A stretch of 28,312 bases of DNA from Oscillospiraceae bacterium (GCA_022511485.1 JAFLUJ010000004.1:1-28312); one strand, 5' to 3'. Shown: positions 6,538 through 15,267, numbered from the stretch's first letter. The notes: generated by a model from the sequence alone, not told the origin. A program made the numbers and translations.

Positions 6538-9123
6538 TTATCTGCTTTCAGCGATATAGTTGGAAACACGGTTCTGGATTATTTTTGCCACTTCCGCAGC
6601 GGACTTCTGTCCCTCAAAATATGAGCCGGATTCCTCGGAAATGATTTTTGTAATATTGGTGTCATAGCGAAAGATATTGGTAACTGACTTGATGAAATCC
6701 ATTACCTTCTGATTGTCCTCGTCAGTGTTCACACCTATCTTGAAGCTTTTGTTGCCGATCCAATATTCGTTGTCATAATACTGCTTTTCACCGTTTTCAT
6801 CCTCCCAATAGGGACGCTCCTTCGCCGCCTCTGCTTTCTTTTCAATAGACGAAAGCTTCACCGGGAAACCGTATGAATTACCGGAAGAATACTGATCCTG
6901 ATATTCGTCGGAATAGAAATATTTTATAAATTCCCATGCGCCCTCTGAATTGTTTGCCTTTGAAGTTATAGCCATAGATGTGCCTGCAATGATAGCAGAA
7001 CCGCCGCCGGATGCTCCCGGTATACCCTTGTAGGTTATAGGCTCGCCGTATTTGCCATGCTCCATCTCGCGCAAAGAAGTAAAGTTATATAAATTGTACA
7101 GCTCAAAAAGGCGTTTTCCGCTGCGAAGATCATTTTCCTCTTCTTCCCAATAGCCCTGGTGATTTTCCCAGTAATCATCCGGAATACTTGTCGGGAAGCG
7201 GTTGCAGAATTCAAGCAGCTTTATGAAATTATCGCTTTCAAAGAAGCACTCTCCCGTCTCCTTGTCGATGTAGCTGCTGTAGTTGTAATATATGAAGGTC
7301 TGGAGAATATTGTCCTTTGTGTTGTAGTCCGGGAATGTTAACTTATCAGGATTTGAGTCAACAAAGCTTACAAATTCGTCCATTGTCCAGCCGGGAGTAT
7401 CTCCCAGGAGCGAGCTCTTACCTATAAGTGTGGATATATTGAAATATGGTACTATCTCGTAAAGCTTGCCGTCCACCTCATATGCCTTAAAAATATTCTC
7501 AAGGAAATCAGATCTGCTTATATCAGGATCGTTGTCAATAAAATCATAGATATTTGCAAAAAGTCCCTTGGAAATATAACTGTCTATCGGCAATTCACTG
7601 TTAAGAATGATTATATCCGGAAGATTTCCGGCGACCATGTCATTATTCATTTTTGTAGTTCCTTCACTGTAGCCATAGTCATTATATGAAGTAAGCTCCA
7701 CCTCATATTCAAGGCTGTTCTGGTTGAAATCAAGTATGCGGCGTTTAACGTCCATATCAAGATACAGTGAATAAAGCTTGATAAGCTTCTTGTCCGGAAG
7801 CTCCTCGGGAGGGATCTCGGTAAGAATAGAGAGGACCATGTTATCTCCGCCCCAGCCGTATGAACCTCCTCCATAGTATGTATAGTCATAGGTCATGCAG
7901 AGGATCCTTCCGTCCGGAAGTACAGTAGTAGTTTCAGTCTGCAATGTGGAAGTGTCTATGCCGGATTTGATCCAGTCAATGATTATTTCCGAATTGCCAG
8001 TCTCAATATCATATCCTATCAGACCGGAATCACGTGTTGCAAGGAGGTCATATTTTTCTGTACCGTTCATAAATGAACCGCCTATGTCATACGGATATTC
8101 CTTGCCGAACTGCTGATTTTCAATATCTATCTCCACAAGATTTCTTTCGGATTTCCACTCTCCGTTTTCTTCGTAGCTTCTGCTGGTAGTTGTAAAATAT
8201 CTGCCGTCTCCTGCCTCATATATGCCGCTCATCCAGGTATTGTTGTCGACCTTTTCATTCACAAGCTTTTTCAGTATCTTTCCGGAAACATCTATAAGAA
8301 ACAGCGTATTATCGCTCATCACCAGATATTGACTACCTCCGACTGATACAACATTGCTGAGATAGAAGTATTCCACATCCTCTGGTTCAAGGGCAGCAAG
8401 GCTTACATCTGACATAACAGTTCCGTCATCGGAATACTTTACAAGAAAATATTCGTTGCTGGATTCCCCTGTCTCCTGATCATAGGAATATTTATTGTGG
8501 ATCGTTATAAGACCTCCGTCCTTATCAATGGAGATACTTCTGATGTTCCTTCCGCCGTTTATTCTATCGTCATCATCTCCGGCAAGAACTATCTCCTTTT
8601 CAAGAGTTCCGTCCAGAGAAACTATCTGGAGCATCGTTTCATTGTGACCTATCTCAGTATATCCATCGTCAGGAATCTCCGGATCGGTAGAAGGAACAGC
8701 AGTTTCCGCAGGTTCAGCTTCTGTACCGGCAGCATCTGTATCTGTAGCAGATGTATCACCGGACGTATCATCAGAAGCATCCGCATCATCGGAAACAGAC
8801 TGAACCTCGTCCGGAGCAGCAGCAAAGACAGCATTTGTTACAGCAAACGCCACATCTCCACTTACATGAACTTCTTCCTCAGCAGGCAGATCATCGATCT
8901 TTACCTTTTCTGTCCAGTAATGATTTCCTAAAAAATAAAGCTTGTCGTTTGAATAAAGCACCTTATCAATATAATCCAGACCCTCCGGAAGAGTGATCTT
9001 CTCCGTAGAGTAAACGTGCTCCTTGGACGCCAGTACATCGCCCTTTTTACCGCAGGACGAAAATGTAAGCGCTATGGACGCTGTCATTGCAACAACAACT
9101 ATTCCCGATATGATTCTTTTCAT
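6538..9123 (-). CDS. Large lipoprotein: N-terminal propeller-like region plus ABC solute-binding protein
   Basis: The 861-aa protein starts at ATG 9123, preceded by GAAAGGAAG; the frame is open 8 codons further up without a better site. Residues 1-21 are a lipoprotein signal with lipobox FSSC followed by GKK. After an Asp/Thr/Ala-rich linker (roughly residues 90-145), residues to about 430 hold repeated beta-strand motifs such as LDGTLEKE, DKDGGLI and LPDGRIL, suggesting a propeller. From about 450 on it is a family-1-type extracellular solute-binding protein: DIIILNS, GLFANIYDFI, WTMDEFVSF, and near the C-terminus GTSMAITSKANNSEGAWEFIKYF. Ordinary binding proteins have 400-550 aa, so it is roughly a fusion of two modules. 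It closes the minus-strand operon with MalFG-like permeases and is probably their substrate receptor; the ligand is unknown. Confidence 0.85.
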   Translation of the reverse strand: MKRIISGIVVVAMTASIALTFSSCGKKGDVLASKEHVYSTEKITLPEGLDYIDKVLYSNDKLYFLGNHYWTEKVKIDDLPAEEEVHVSGDVAFAVTNAVFAAAPDEVQSVSDDADASDDTSGDTSATDTDAAGTEAEPAETAVPSTDPEIPDDGYTEIGHNETMLQIVSLDGTLEKEIVLAGDDDDRINGGRNIRSISIDKDGGLITIHNKYSYDQETGESSNEYFLVKYSDDGTVMSDVSLAALEPEDVEYFYLSNVVSVGGSQYLVMSDNTLFLIDVSGKILKKLVNEKVDNNTWMSGIYEAGDGRYFTTTSRSYEENGEWKSERNLVEIDIENQQFGKEYPYDIGGSFMNGTEKYDLLATRDSGLIGYDIETGNSEIIIDWIKSGIDTSTLQTETTTVLPDGRILCMTYDYTYYGGGSYGWGGDNMVLSILTEIPPEELPDKKLIKLYSLYLDMDVKRRILDFNQNSLEYEVELTSYNDYGYSEGTTKMNNDMVAGNLPDIIILNSELPIDSYISKGLFANIYDFIDNDPDISRSDFLENIFKAYEVDGKLYEIVPYFNISTLIGKSSLLGDTPGWTMDEFVSFVDSNPDKLTFPDYNTKDNILQTFIYYNYSSYIDKETGECFFESDNFIKLLEFCNRFPTSIPDDYWENHQGYWEEEENDLRSGKRLFELYNLYNFTSLREMEHGKYGEPITYKGIPGASGGGSAIIAGTSMAITSKANNSEGAWEFIKYFYSDEYQDQYSSGNSYGFPVKLSSIEKKAEAAKERPYWEDENGEKQYYDNEYWIGNKSFKIGVNTDEDNQKVMDFIKSVTNIFRYDTNITKIISEESGSYFEGQKSAAEVAKIIQNRVSNYIAESR

Positions 9124-9168
9124 TAATAACTTCCTTTCGTGACACATGAATTTATAAAGACAATACCG

Positions 9169-10344
9169 TTATACGGCAGTGCTTGTCTGTTTTTCCTTTT
9201 TCTTTGGACGCTCCCCCTTTCTTCGTTTCTGCTCATTATATTTTCGCTTTGCAGCGTCAATAGCTTTATTAAAGAGCTTTTTCCTGTTTCTTATAAGCTT
9301 TCCGATAAGATATGCAGCAGTCACAACAGGAACGGATATACCAATGAACTGCATGACCAGCAGCAGCGCGGACTTGTCCTCGGAAATGCGTGCAGCATTT
9401 TCCCAGTAGGGATATACGACAGGTCTGTCGACTACCGAACGCATACCAAAGCTGCCTATTATAGAAAATCTTTTTTTCAGCTCATACCGTGATGAATTTT
9501 CGATAAAAAGACTGGTCTCATCATTAAGAGACATGGCTTCTTTGACCATCTGAGCTCCCGCACCGGTCACAGGACTTGGCAGGCAGACTTCATAGCTGCT
9601 GAACCGGGGAGTTTCCCCTAAAAGCTCGTACCCCTGATAAGACATAAATATTCTCGGTCTGTCTCCATATACCTTTTCCATGTCAGAATTGTCACTTTGC
9701 CTGAAAACTCCGGCTATAAAGAAGTATTTTCCATTTATTATGACAGGCTTGCCTGCAATATCGGAAGCGCCGTATAGTCTCCATGCCAGAACATCGTCTA
9801 TTACCACCCGGTCATGCATAACATCATCGTCCGAATAATAGCTTCCGTAAAGAAGTTCCTGAGGATGAAAGAGGAAGAAATCTCCCCCCGTTGCAATAAG
9901 CTCCGCTTCGGAAGACGCCATCCCGATCTCTACAGTGATCTTCTTTTGTGCCGTGGAAAAAGCGTCCGCCCAAAGTCTTGCATTATCTTTTTCAGGGGAC
10001 AGTGAATTTTCCGTCAGCTTTTTTTCTATATTCACACGTGTCATAAGAATGTTGTCTGTTATAAGCGCAAACTGATCCTCAAAATAAACGCTTATCTGAG
10101 CATACGGCATATCGCCGTCGGACCATCGGGAAACCATCTGCTGATCCGGGAGGGAGGCTTCAAGCGCCGACGAAAACAGCGTCATGACCCCAAAGAACAG
10201 CAAAGCCAACACATTGACTATGATAAGAACTATCCACTTAGCTCGCATATATGTGTAAACGCTCACACGGGCAATTACCATACAAAGAACTGCTGATGTC
10301 TTTGTATATATTTTGCCATCGGAGCTTTCCTCCCTTCGTATCAT
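9169..10344 (-). CDS. MacB periplasmic-core-like membrane protein without FtsX transmembrane core
   Basis: The protein has a membrane helix near residues 36-60, a long extracytoplasmic region of about 260 residues resembling the MacB_PCD domain of ABC exporters (for example VVIDDVLAWRLYGASD, VIINGKYFFIAGVFR), then one helix around 325-350 and a very basic cytoplasmic tail. Full MacB/FtsX permeases have four helices, with three in a C-terminal FtsX core; only one is visible here, and no ATPase adjoins. The start is uncertain: TTG 10356 and ATG 10344 are both in frame and neither has a good ribosome site; I take the ATG, giving 391 aa. It follows the HlyD-like gene by about a dozen bases and is presumably its partner. 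Confidence 0.7.
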   Translation of the reverse strand: MIRREESSDGKIYTKTSAVLCMVIARVSVYTYMRAKWIVLIIVNVLALLFFGVMTLFSSALEASLPDQQMVSRWSDGDMPYAQISVYFEDQFALITDNILMTRVNIEKKLTENSLSPEKDNARLWADAFSTAQKKITVEIGMASSEAELIATGGDFFLFHPQELLYGSYYSDDDVMHDRVVIDDVLAWRLYGASDIAGKPVIINGKYFFIAGVFRQSDNSDMEKVYGDRPRIFMSYQGYELLGETPRFSSYEVCLPSPVTGAGAQMVKEAMSLNDETSLFIENSSRYELKKRFSIIGSFGMRSVVDRPVVYPYWENAARISEDKSALLLVMQFIGISVPVVTAAYLIGKLIRNRKKLFNKAIDAAKRKYNEQKRRKGERPKKKEKQTSTAV

Positions 10345-10368
10345 TTTTGAGATCAATAAATTATTTTA

Positions 10369-12288
10369 TCAGTTTTCTTTAAGACGGATCTGATCTCCGG
10401 GCTTGATGGGACTTGTGGAGATCGTTATAATAAAATCGCCGTTGAATATACCTCCGGATACCGCCGAGGATGTATCATCAGAAGCAATGACGTCCACATC
10501 GATCCTCTCCGCCATATAACGGTTTCCCAAAGGACTGCTCTTCGACCTTACAGCCAGCAGAAATTTGCCGTTGTTGTCCTCACGTACAGCACTGTTGGGA
10601 ACTATGTATTCATACCGCTGTCCCTTTGAACCCATAGCTATCTGTAAAGTCTGTCCCGGAGCGATGTCTCCCGTCACAGCAAATGTAAGGATCCTGCTTC
10701 TTGACGGATTTGATTTATCGGTATCAATAGAGATCAGCTTTGCAGAAGCGTCACCGCCCCAAAAATATTCTATCTCCGCTTCATCTCCTACCCTGACCTT
10801 CTTTGCCTGTTCAGTAGTGGCGGTTATTTCAATGGTATAGCCTTTTTCCGTCATTTCTATGGAAGCCGCAGGAGCATCCTTGGCAGCCTCCTCACCGGCG
10901 GAAAAACTAAGAGAAGCGATCTTTCCGCCCACCGGAGCGGTTATTTCAACTCCAATTGAATCCTTTTTCAGCCTGTCGATCTCATTTTGAGCGTCATCAA
11001 CTGCCGCCTGAAGCTCCTGAATGTTAAGAGCCTCCTTACCTGCTGTTATCGCCTCTTCCTTCTGCTTGTTAGAAAGTGATATTTTTGCCTTTTCCAGTTC
11101 ATTTTCAGCATTTCGGATCTTTGTTTCCTGCTCCTCCACAGTCATTGAAGCCTTTCCCTCAGCCTCCTCCATTTCTGTCTTTGCGTCATTCAGACGTATG
11201 TTAGCTGCATCAATTTTCTCCTGAATAGCATCGGCCTTGGCTTTAGCATCCTGCTTAAGTGATGCTATCAGGTCATCAAGGTCTTTCTTAGCCTTGTCAT
11301 AAGTCTCAGTATTCATATTGAGCGTTATCTGCTCCGCGTGCAGACGCTGCTTGTAAGTGGCATCTATACTGGCATCTGCAAGAATGTTGTTATATTCCTC
11401 TTTAAGATATTTCAGCTCCAGCTCATACTGGGTAATTGACGCCTGTAATGAATTGATAACTGACATATCGGGATTTTCCTTCATATATTCATTATTAATA
11501 CTTTCCTTCGCCTGGGAAATTGAAAGCTCCTTTTCTTCAATAGCACGTTTTGCAGCAGTTATTTTGCTCTGGTCTCCGGCGTCGGATATTTTACTCTCAT
11601 ATTCCTCTATTTTCTTCTCGGAAGCTGTCTTTGATTTTTCAGCGTCCTCAAGCTTCTTTTTAGCCTGTGTTATCTTTGCATAGTCCGCTGCACTGAGGGA
11701 AGAGTAATCATCTCCGGCAAGGATCGAAAGAGTATCATCATACTGTTTGATGTCTTTTTCAAGATCCTTTATCTCAGCTTCTATGTCACGAACCTTATCC
11801 TTTGCCTTTTTATAAGCAGCAGCATATCCGGAGATCTTGGGAAGCTCCTTCTTAAGAAGTTCCAGATCCTCCTCCTGTCTGGCTATGTCAAGCTCATCAG
11901 CTCTGTGATCGTAACCCGCTGACAGCAGGGCCTCATTATAAGCCTTTTTAGCCGCTCTCAGATTTTTTTCTGCCGCAGCAAGCTCATCGCTTTCACGATC
12001 CTCCAGCTTATAAATGACCTGACCCTTTTCCACAACATCTCCTGCCTTGACCTCAACAGAAGCGATGGTACGGGTCTCCCCCATTTTTAATTCGTAGGTC
12101 TGATTAGCCTTGACCTCGCCGCTTCCCCTTATCTGCTCGGAAAGAGTTCCTCCTTCAACATATTTGGCGGATACCTCCGGCAGAGAGTAGTTCATTATAG
12201 TGTTGGAGAAAAACGTCAGCAGAAGCATTATTATCAGAAAGATGATAATCGCGTTTTTCACCCATTCTCTTCGATTGTTTTCGTTCAT
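10369..12288 (-). CDS. HlyD/MacA-type membrane fusion (adaptor) protein with long coiled coil
   Basis: The 639-aa protein has an N-terminal membrane anchor (residues 12-30) and a first half of a biotinyl-lipoyl-like domain around 55-105 (IASVEVKAGDVVEKGQ). A very long Lys/Glu/Ala-rich coiled coil spans about 105-445. The second lipoyl half (ITAPVGGKIASLSFSAGEEA) and beta-barrel regions follow. Such adaptors work with MacB-like or other ABC exporters; in Gram-positives they usually sit beside an ATPase and an FtsX permease. Here the neighbour is a MacB-core-like protein and no ATPase is present. It begins at ATG 12288 after AAGGAG, behind a 169-bp gap holding the hairpin element 12315-12405. 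Substrate unknown. Confidence 0.9.
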   Translation of the reverse strand: MNENNRREWVKNAIIIFLIIMLLLTFFSNTIMNYSLPEVSAKYVEGGTLSEQIRGSGEVKANQTYELKMGETRTIASVEVKAGDVVEKGQVIYKLEDRESDELAAAEKNLRAAKKAYNEALLSAGYDHRADELDIARQEEDLELLKKELPKISGYAAAYKKAKDKVRDIEAEIKDLEKDIKQYDDTLSILAGDDYSSLSAADYAKITQAKKKLEDAEKSKTASEKKIEEYESKISDAGDQSKITAAKRAIEEKELSISQAKESINNEYMKENPDMSVINSLQASITQYELELKYLKEEYNNILADASIDATYKQRLHAEQITLNMNTETYDKAKKDLDDLIASLKQDAKAKADAIQEKIDAANIRLNDAKTEMEEAEGKASMTVEEQETKIRNAENELEKAKISLSNKQKEEAITAGKEALNIQELQAAVDDAQNEIDRLKKDSIGVEITAPVGGKIASLSFSAGEEAAKDAPAASIEMTEKGYTIEITATTEQAKKVRVGDEAEIEYFWGGDASAKLISIDTDKSNPSRSRILTFAVTGDIAPGQTLQIAMGSKGQRYEYIVPNSAVREDNNGKFLLAVRSKSSPLGNRYMAERIDVDVIASDDTSSAVSGGIFNGDFIITISTSPIKPGDQIRLKEN

Positions 12289-12314
12289 GGTTATTTGCTC
12301 CTTAAATAATAATC

Positions 12315-12405
12315 GTAAATATTAATAATCATTTACCCGCCCCCTTGATATGGGGGCATAACAAATGCTGACGCATTTGTTTCCGAGTTTCCGCTGAGCG
12401 GAAAC
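12315..12405. repeat. Tandem-hairpin intergenic element
   Basis: In the gap between the MalG-like and HlyD-like genes lie, in order, an inverted repeat GTAAAT/ATTTAC (12315-12320, 12331-12336), a hairpin GCCCCC/GGGGGC (12339-12344, 12352-12357), a hairpin ACAAATGC/GCATTTGT with TGAC loop (12361-12380) and a hairpin GTTTCCGC/GCGGAAAC with TGA loop (12387-12405). The GC-rich hairpin with its TACCC flank recurs inverted at 17846-17868. A dispersed small element is more likely than a simple terminator, though it may modulate expression between the two halves of the operon. Confidence 0.65.
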
Positions 12406-12457
12406 ATAGGCAAGTTTCAGGGGATGGTCAAAATCTCCGTGCAGGGCGTCGCCTTGC

Positions 12458-13372
12458 TCAGCCCTTGATACCGCCGGAATAAGCGATACCCTCGACGAGA
12501 TATTCTTCTCCGTACAGGAAGATCAGCAAGGTGGGGATCATGTAGATCGTCGCCACCGCAAAGGCAAGACCTATCTCACCCGAGTTGATCTGGGACAGGA
12601 ACACCGACAGCGGATAGAGATTTGTGTCGGATAAGAGTATCAGAGGCTGCTCGACCATGTTCCAGTAATCTATGAATACCAGTATCGCCACGGAAAACAG
12701 CGCACTCTTACATAACGGCATACAAATGTGCAGGAAGATCTGCAATTCTCCTGCTCCGTCAAGCTGAGCCGCTTCAATAAGAGAAAACGGTATCCTGCGC
12801 ATTATTTTGGAAAGTATGAACACCGCAAAGGGAGTAAATATTCCCGGTAGGATGATCGCCCATCTGGTGTCCAGGATCTTAAGCCAGTCAGAAACCAGAT
12901 AGTTAGGAACAAGAGTTACCTGATACGGCATAAGCATCACAACTATGTATACAAAGAAGATCAGCTCTTTGAGCCTGCCTTTCAGCCTTGCGAAAGCATA
13001 TGCCGCAAGAGAAGCAGTCAGAAGCTGGAATACCACAATAGGCACTACCAGTATCACCGAGTTCCAGAATTTCAGCAGATAATCTGGACTTTTAAAAAGT
13101 ACCGTATAATACTGACTGAAGCTCACCATATCAGGGATAAACTTAAGATTTATCTGTTTGGAAATGAATATCTTTCCGCCGTCCTCAGTAGTGGCGAAGA
13201 TCGCACCGTAGTTGGCATTTATCTCTGACGCGCTCATAAAGGAGTTTGCAATAGTAAGCACCGTAGGAGTGAGGAACGCAAGAGCAGCGACCGCGGCAAA
13301 CAGTGTAAGTATCATCATAATGAGCTTCTGCCGCCATCTGGGGATACGCCTGAGCTTTTTTTTCTCTGTCAA
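12458..13372 (-). CDS. Carbohydrate-type ABC permease, MalG/CUT1 family (TTG start)
   Basis: The 304-aa membrane protein has about six helices and the binding-protein-dependent permease loop EAAQLDGAGELQIFLHICMPL near residues 190-210, which docks the ATPase. The N-terminal basic stretch and the long extracytoplasmic segment after helix 1 (residues 45-80) are typical of MalG. The first codon is TTG 13372, sharing bases with the stop of the preceding MalF-like gene (TTGA), so it is probably translationally coupled. No ATPase is near; many Firmicute CUT1 importers share an MsmX-like ATPase encoded elsewhere. Sugar specificity cannot be read. Confidence 0.9.
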   Translation of the reverse strand: MTEKKKLRRIPRWRQKLIMMILTLFAAVAALAFLTPTVLTIANSFMSASEINANYGAIFATTEDGGKIFISKQINLKFIPDMVSFSQYYTVLFKSPDYLLKFWNSVILVVPIVVFQLLTASLAAYAFARLKGRLKELIFFVYIVVMLMPYQVTLVPNYLVSDWLKILDTRWAIILPGIFTPFAVFILSKIMRRIPFSLIEAAQLDGAGELQIFLHICMPLCKSALFSVAILVFIDYWNMVEQPLILLSDTNLYPLSVFLSQINSGEIGLAFAVATIYMIPTLLIFLYGEEYLVEGIAYSGGIKG

Positions 13373-14259
13373 TCCTCCACGTCCTCTCCGAATTTATTTT
13401 CCGCAATAAAGAGCGCTCCGATAATGATTATCATAACGATCGCCATCAGTATCGCCGCTGAGGACAGCATCTGATAGTCGATATTACGGAACTTATTGTT
13501 CATATAGTGCTGGAGCATATAAAGACTGTCATATGGATAATCCCCTGTCAGCAGATATATCTCACGGAATACCTTAAAGGAGTTTATCAGCGAAAGAACC
13601 GTCACAAACAGGATCGTCGGAGACAGATACCGCAGCTTTATACGAAAAAATCTGTACATCGGTCCGGCGCCTTCCAGAGTTGCCACTTCAAGCAGATCCT
13701 TTGGTATGCCGTTTAACGCCGACAGAAACAGTATCATGTTGTACCCCAGATTCTTCCAAAGAAACAGTACAACAATAACCACCTGACCCTTAGAGGATTT
13801 GAGCCAGTCTATTTTATCAATACCGAAATTTGAAAGGAATTCATTCAGCGCACCGTTGTAATGGAAAATTACCTGCCAGATAAGCACAATGGAAGCCACC
13901 GGAACCATCATCGGACAAAGAAAGCTTGTACGGAACTGACTTACAAACGGGATCTTACAGTCCAGCAGCAGTGCCAGGAGCATGGACAGTACCACTGCCA
14001 TAGGTACAGAAACAAGTGAAAACGTGAGCGTATTCAGTGACGCCCTGCGAAACGAAGAATTTTTAATTACGCTTATGTAATTATCCAGAAAAACGAACTC
14101 CTTGTTTATAGGGTTGTCAACCATAGAATAAAAAATAATGACCAAAAAAGGAATTATAAAAAAAACCAGAACCCCTGCCAGACTTGGTACAAGACACAGA
14201 TAGGGAAAAGCCGCATCGCTTTCCAAAAGCTTTCCAGGGGCAATTTTTTTTCTTTTCAT
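13369..14259 (-). CDS. Carbohydrate-type ABC permease, MalF/CUT1 family
   Basis: The protein has six predicted helices and the EAA loop (EVATLEGAGPMYRFFRIKL), the MalF hallmark. It pairs with the overlapping MalG-like gene downstream. The frame extends 22 codons above ATG 14259, beginning with TTG at 14325, but that upstream part lacks a ribosome site; from ATG 14259 the protein (296 aa) begins MKRKKIAPG, a usual cytoplasmic tail. Its own ribosome site is weak (GGAG 13 bases off). A short out-of-frame leader peptide with a much better site ends one base before it and may couple translation. Confidence 0.88.
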   Translation of the reverse strand: MKRKKIAPGKLLESDAAFPYLCLVPSLAGVLVFFIIPFLVIIFYSMVDNPINKEFVFLDNYISVIKNSSFRRASLNTLTFSLVSVPMAVVLSMLLALLLDCKIPFVSQFRTSFLCPMMVPVASIVLIWQVIFHYNGALNEFLSNFGIDKIDWLKSSKGQVVIVVLFLWKNLGYNMILFLSALNGIPKDLLEVATLEGAGPMYRFFRIKLRYLSPTILFVTVLSLINSFKVFREIYLLTGDYPYDSLYMLQHYMNNKFRNIDYQMLSSAAILMAIVMIIIIGALFIAENKFGEDVED

Positions 14260-14287
14260 CTCATTGACGCTGCTCCGTAACGAGCAT
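14260..14287 (-). other. Possible 8-codon leader peptide before the MalF-like gene
   Basis: On the minus strand, GGAAGGAGAA is followed almost at once by ATG, then codons for MLVTEQRQ and TGA, which ends one base before the ATG of the permease gene. Because the leader has the stronger ribosome site, terminating ribosomes could reinitiate at the permease. It may be chance. Confidence 0.35.
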
Positions 14288-14338
14288 TTCTCCTTCCGCA
14301 TAAACTTAGCAGGGAAGCTTCCCAATCGTACATTGTAT

Positions 14339-14344
14339 ATTATA
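14339..14344 (-). promoter_or_regulatory. Likely -10 box for the transporter operon
   Basis: A TATAAT (14344-14339 on the minus strand) lies in a very AT-rich stretch about 80 bases upstream of the MalF-like start. No good -35 box is found at 17 bases, so either an activator helps or the true promoter lies further up. The remaining gap 14345-14520 is AT-rich with nothing else I can name. Confidence 0.45.
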
Positions 14345-14524
14345 TCATATAAAAAATTATTTTTCCATCAAAAATAAAAACTGTAATCAATTTTTAAACA
14401 TTAGGCGTATATTTGTAATTTTTGTAACCGTTTTGAAACATTTTATTGGTTTAAAACGATAATACTGTTCCCAAGTCAAATAATAGACAAAGTCAATATT
14501 TTGATTTAGGAATAGTATAAGAAA

Positions 14525-14575
14525 CCGCCCCAAGGCTTAGAAGCACAAAGGCTTTGACCTTAAGAGCGGTTTTTC
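14525..14575. terminator. Hairpin downstream of the MazF-like gene
   Basis: ACCGC near 14525 and GCGGT near 14567 pair around an inner AAGG/CCTT stem. On the minus strand the structure is followed by a TTTCTTAT run, so it could end the mazF transcript; on the plus strand the 3' flank is TTTTT. The stem is imperfect. Confidence 0.45.
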
Positions 14576-14615
14576 CAAATATTATATTCATTGCCGCATA
14601 AGACAATACTATGTC

Positions 14616-14972
14616 TTATGTAGCATCGTTATGCAGACCGAAGCTGATGGACAGAGCGCTGTTTACTTTTGTCATAGCAGTAGGGTCAAGCTCGCCCATA
14701 CGCTCCTTAAGCCGTTTTTTGTCAATAGTACGGATCTGCTCCAGCAGTACGATGCTGTCCTTTTGCAGACCGCATTTGTCGGCATTTACTTCAATGTGGG
14801 TAGGAAGCTTGGATTTATCCCGCTGACTGGTGATCGCCGCAGCGATTACCGTGGGACTGTGCTTGTTTCCCACATCATTCTGGACAATAAGCACAGGACG
14901 TATCCCTCCCTGCTCAGAACCGACAACAGGACTCAGATCTGCGTAATAGATTTCTCCCCTTTTGACTGACAT
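14616..14972 (-). CDS. MazF/PemK-family endoribonuclease toxin (EndoA-like)
   Basis: The 118-aa protein has the family N-terminus [20 protein letters not shown], then [12 protein letters not shown] and ITSQ, and the C-terminal ALSISFGL. Length and sequence fit the B. subtilis EndoA/NdoA type, which cleaves single-stranded RNA at short motifs. ATG 14972 is chosen over the open frame 12 codons upstream because AGGAG lies eight bases before it and it gives the standard start. No antitoxin gene adjoins: upstream is a hairpin-rich gap and then the divergent padR. The partner may be elsewhere, or this chromosomal homologue may act without an adjacent antitoxin. Confidence 0.92.
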   Translation of the reverse strand: MSVKRGEIYYADLSPVVGSEQGGIRPVLIVQNDVGNKHSPTVIAAAITSQRDKSKLPTHIEVNADKCGLQKDSIVLLEQIRTIDKKRLKERMGELDPTAMTKVNSALSISFGLHNDAT

Positions 14973-15083
14973 TCCATACACTCCTAATTTCACCGAGTTG
15001 CGGTACAAAGTGCCGCCGTATGGTATTATTGTTGACGGTTTTTTTTAAAATAATCATTAACAGGAAAATTTCCCGGGGCAATA

Positions 15084-15110
15084 CCGCACATACACAGAGC
15101 TCATGTGCGG
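15084..15110. other. 8-bp hairpin in the mazF 5' leader
   Basis: CCGCACAT (15084-15091) and ATGTGCGG (15103-15110) form a perfect 8-bp stem with an 11-nt loop. If the mazF promoter at 15124-15153 is right, the hairpin lies near the 5' end of a leader of about 145 nt. Confidence 0.5.
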
Positions 15111-15123
15111 GTCGCCTTTGTAC

Positions 15124-15153
15124 AGTATATGCGGCATGGGAAGGATTTGTCAA
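15124..15153 (-). promoter_or_regulatory. Candidate promoter of the MazF-like gene
   Basis: On the minus strand TTGACA (15153-15148), an 18-nt spacer and TATACT (15129-15124). It points to mazF and would give a leader of about 145 nt containing the hairpin 15084-15110. Confidence 0.6.
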
Positions 15154-15156
15154 TCT

Positions 15157-15224
15157 GCCGGGAAGCTCCCAAAACCAATGATCTGCTTTATATATTGAAC
15201 GACTTTCCCGGCGGCTGCACCGCC
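15157..15224. repeat. Inverted repeats between divergent mazF and padR promoters
   Basis: GCCGGGAA (15157-15164) is repeated inverted as TTCCCGGC (15205-15212), and the right arm overlaps a second hairpin GGCGG/CCGCC (15210-15214, 15220-15224). They lie between the two divergent promoters, in a 367-bp gap without genes. Operators, a small RNA or a remnant repeat are all possible. Confidence 0.45.
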
Positions 15225-15267
15225 ACGCCTTATGCGATATAGTATAAAAAATTTTTTAAAATATGTA

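Noticed and set aside
8497..8931. 144-codon plus-strand frame inside the lipoprotein gene
   Set aside because: Arg/Ser/Ile-rich translation opposite the Asp/Thr-rich linker; low-complexity shadow.
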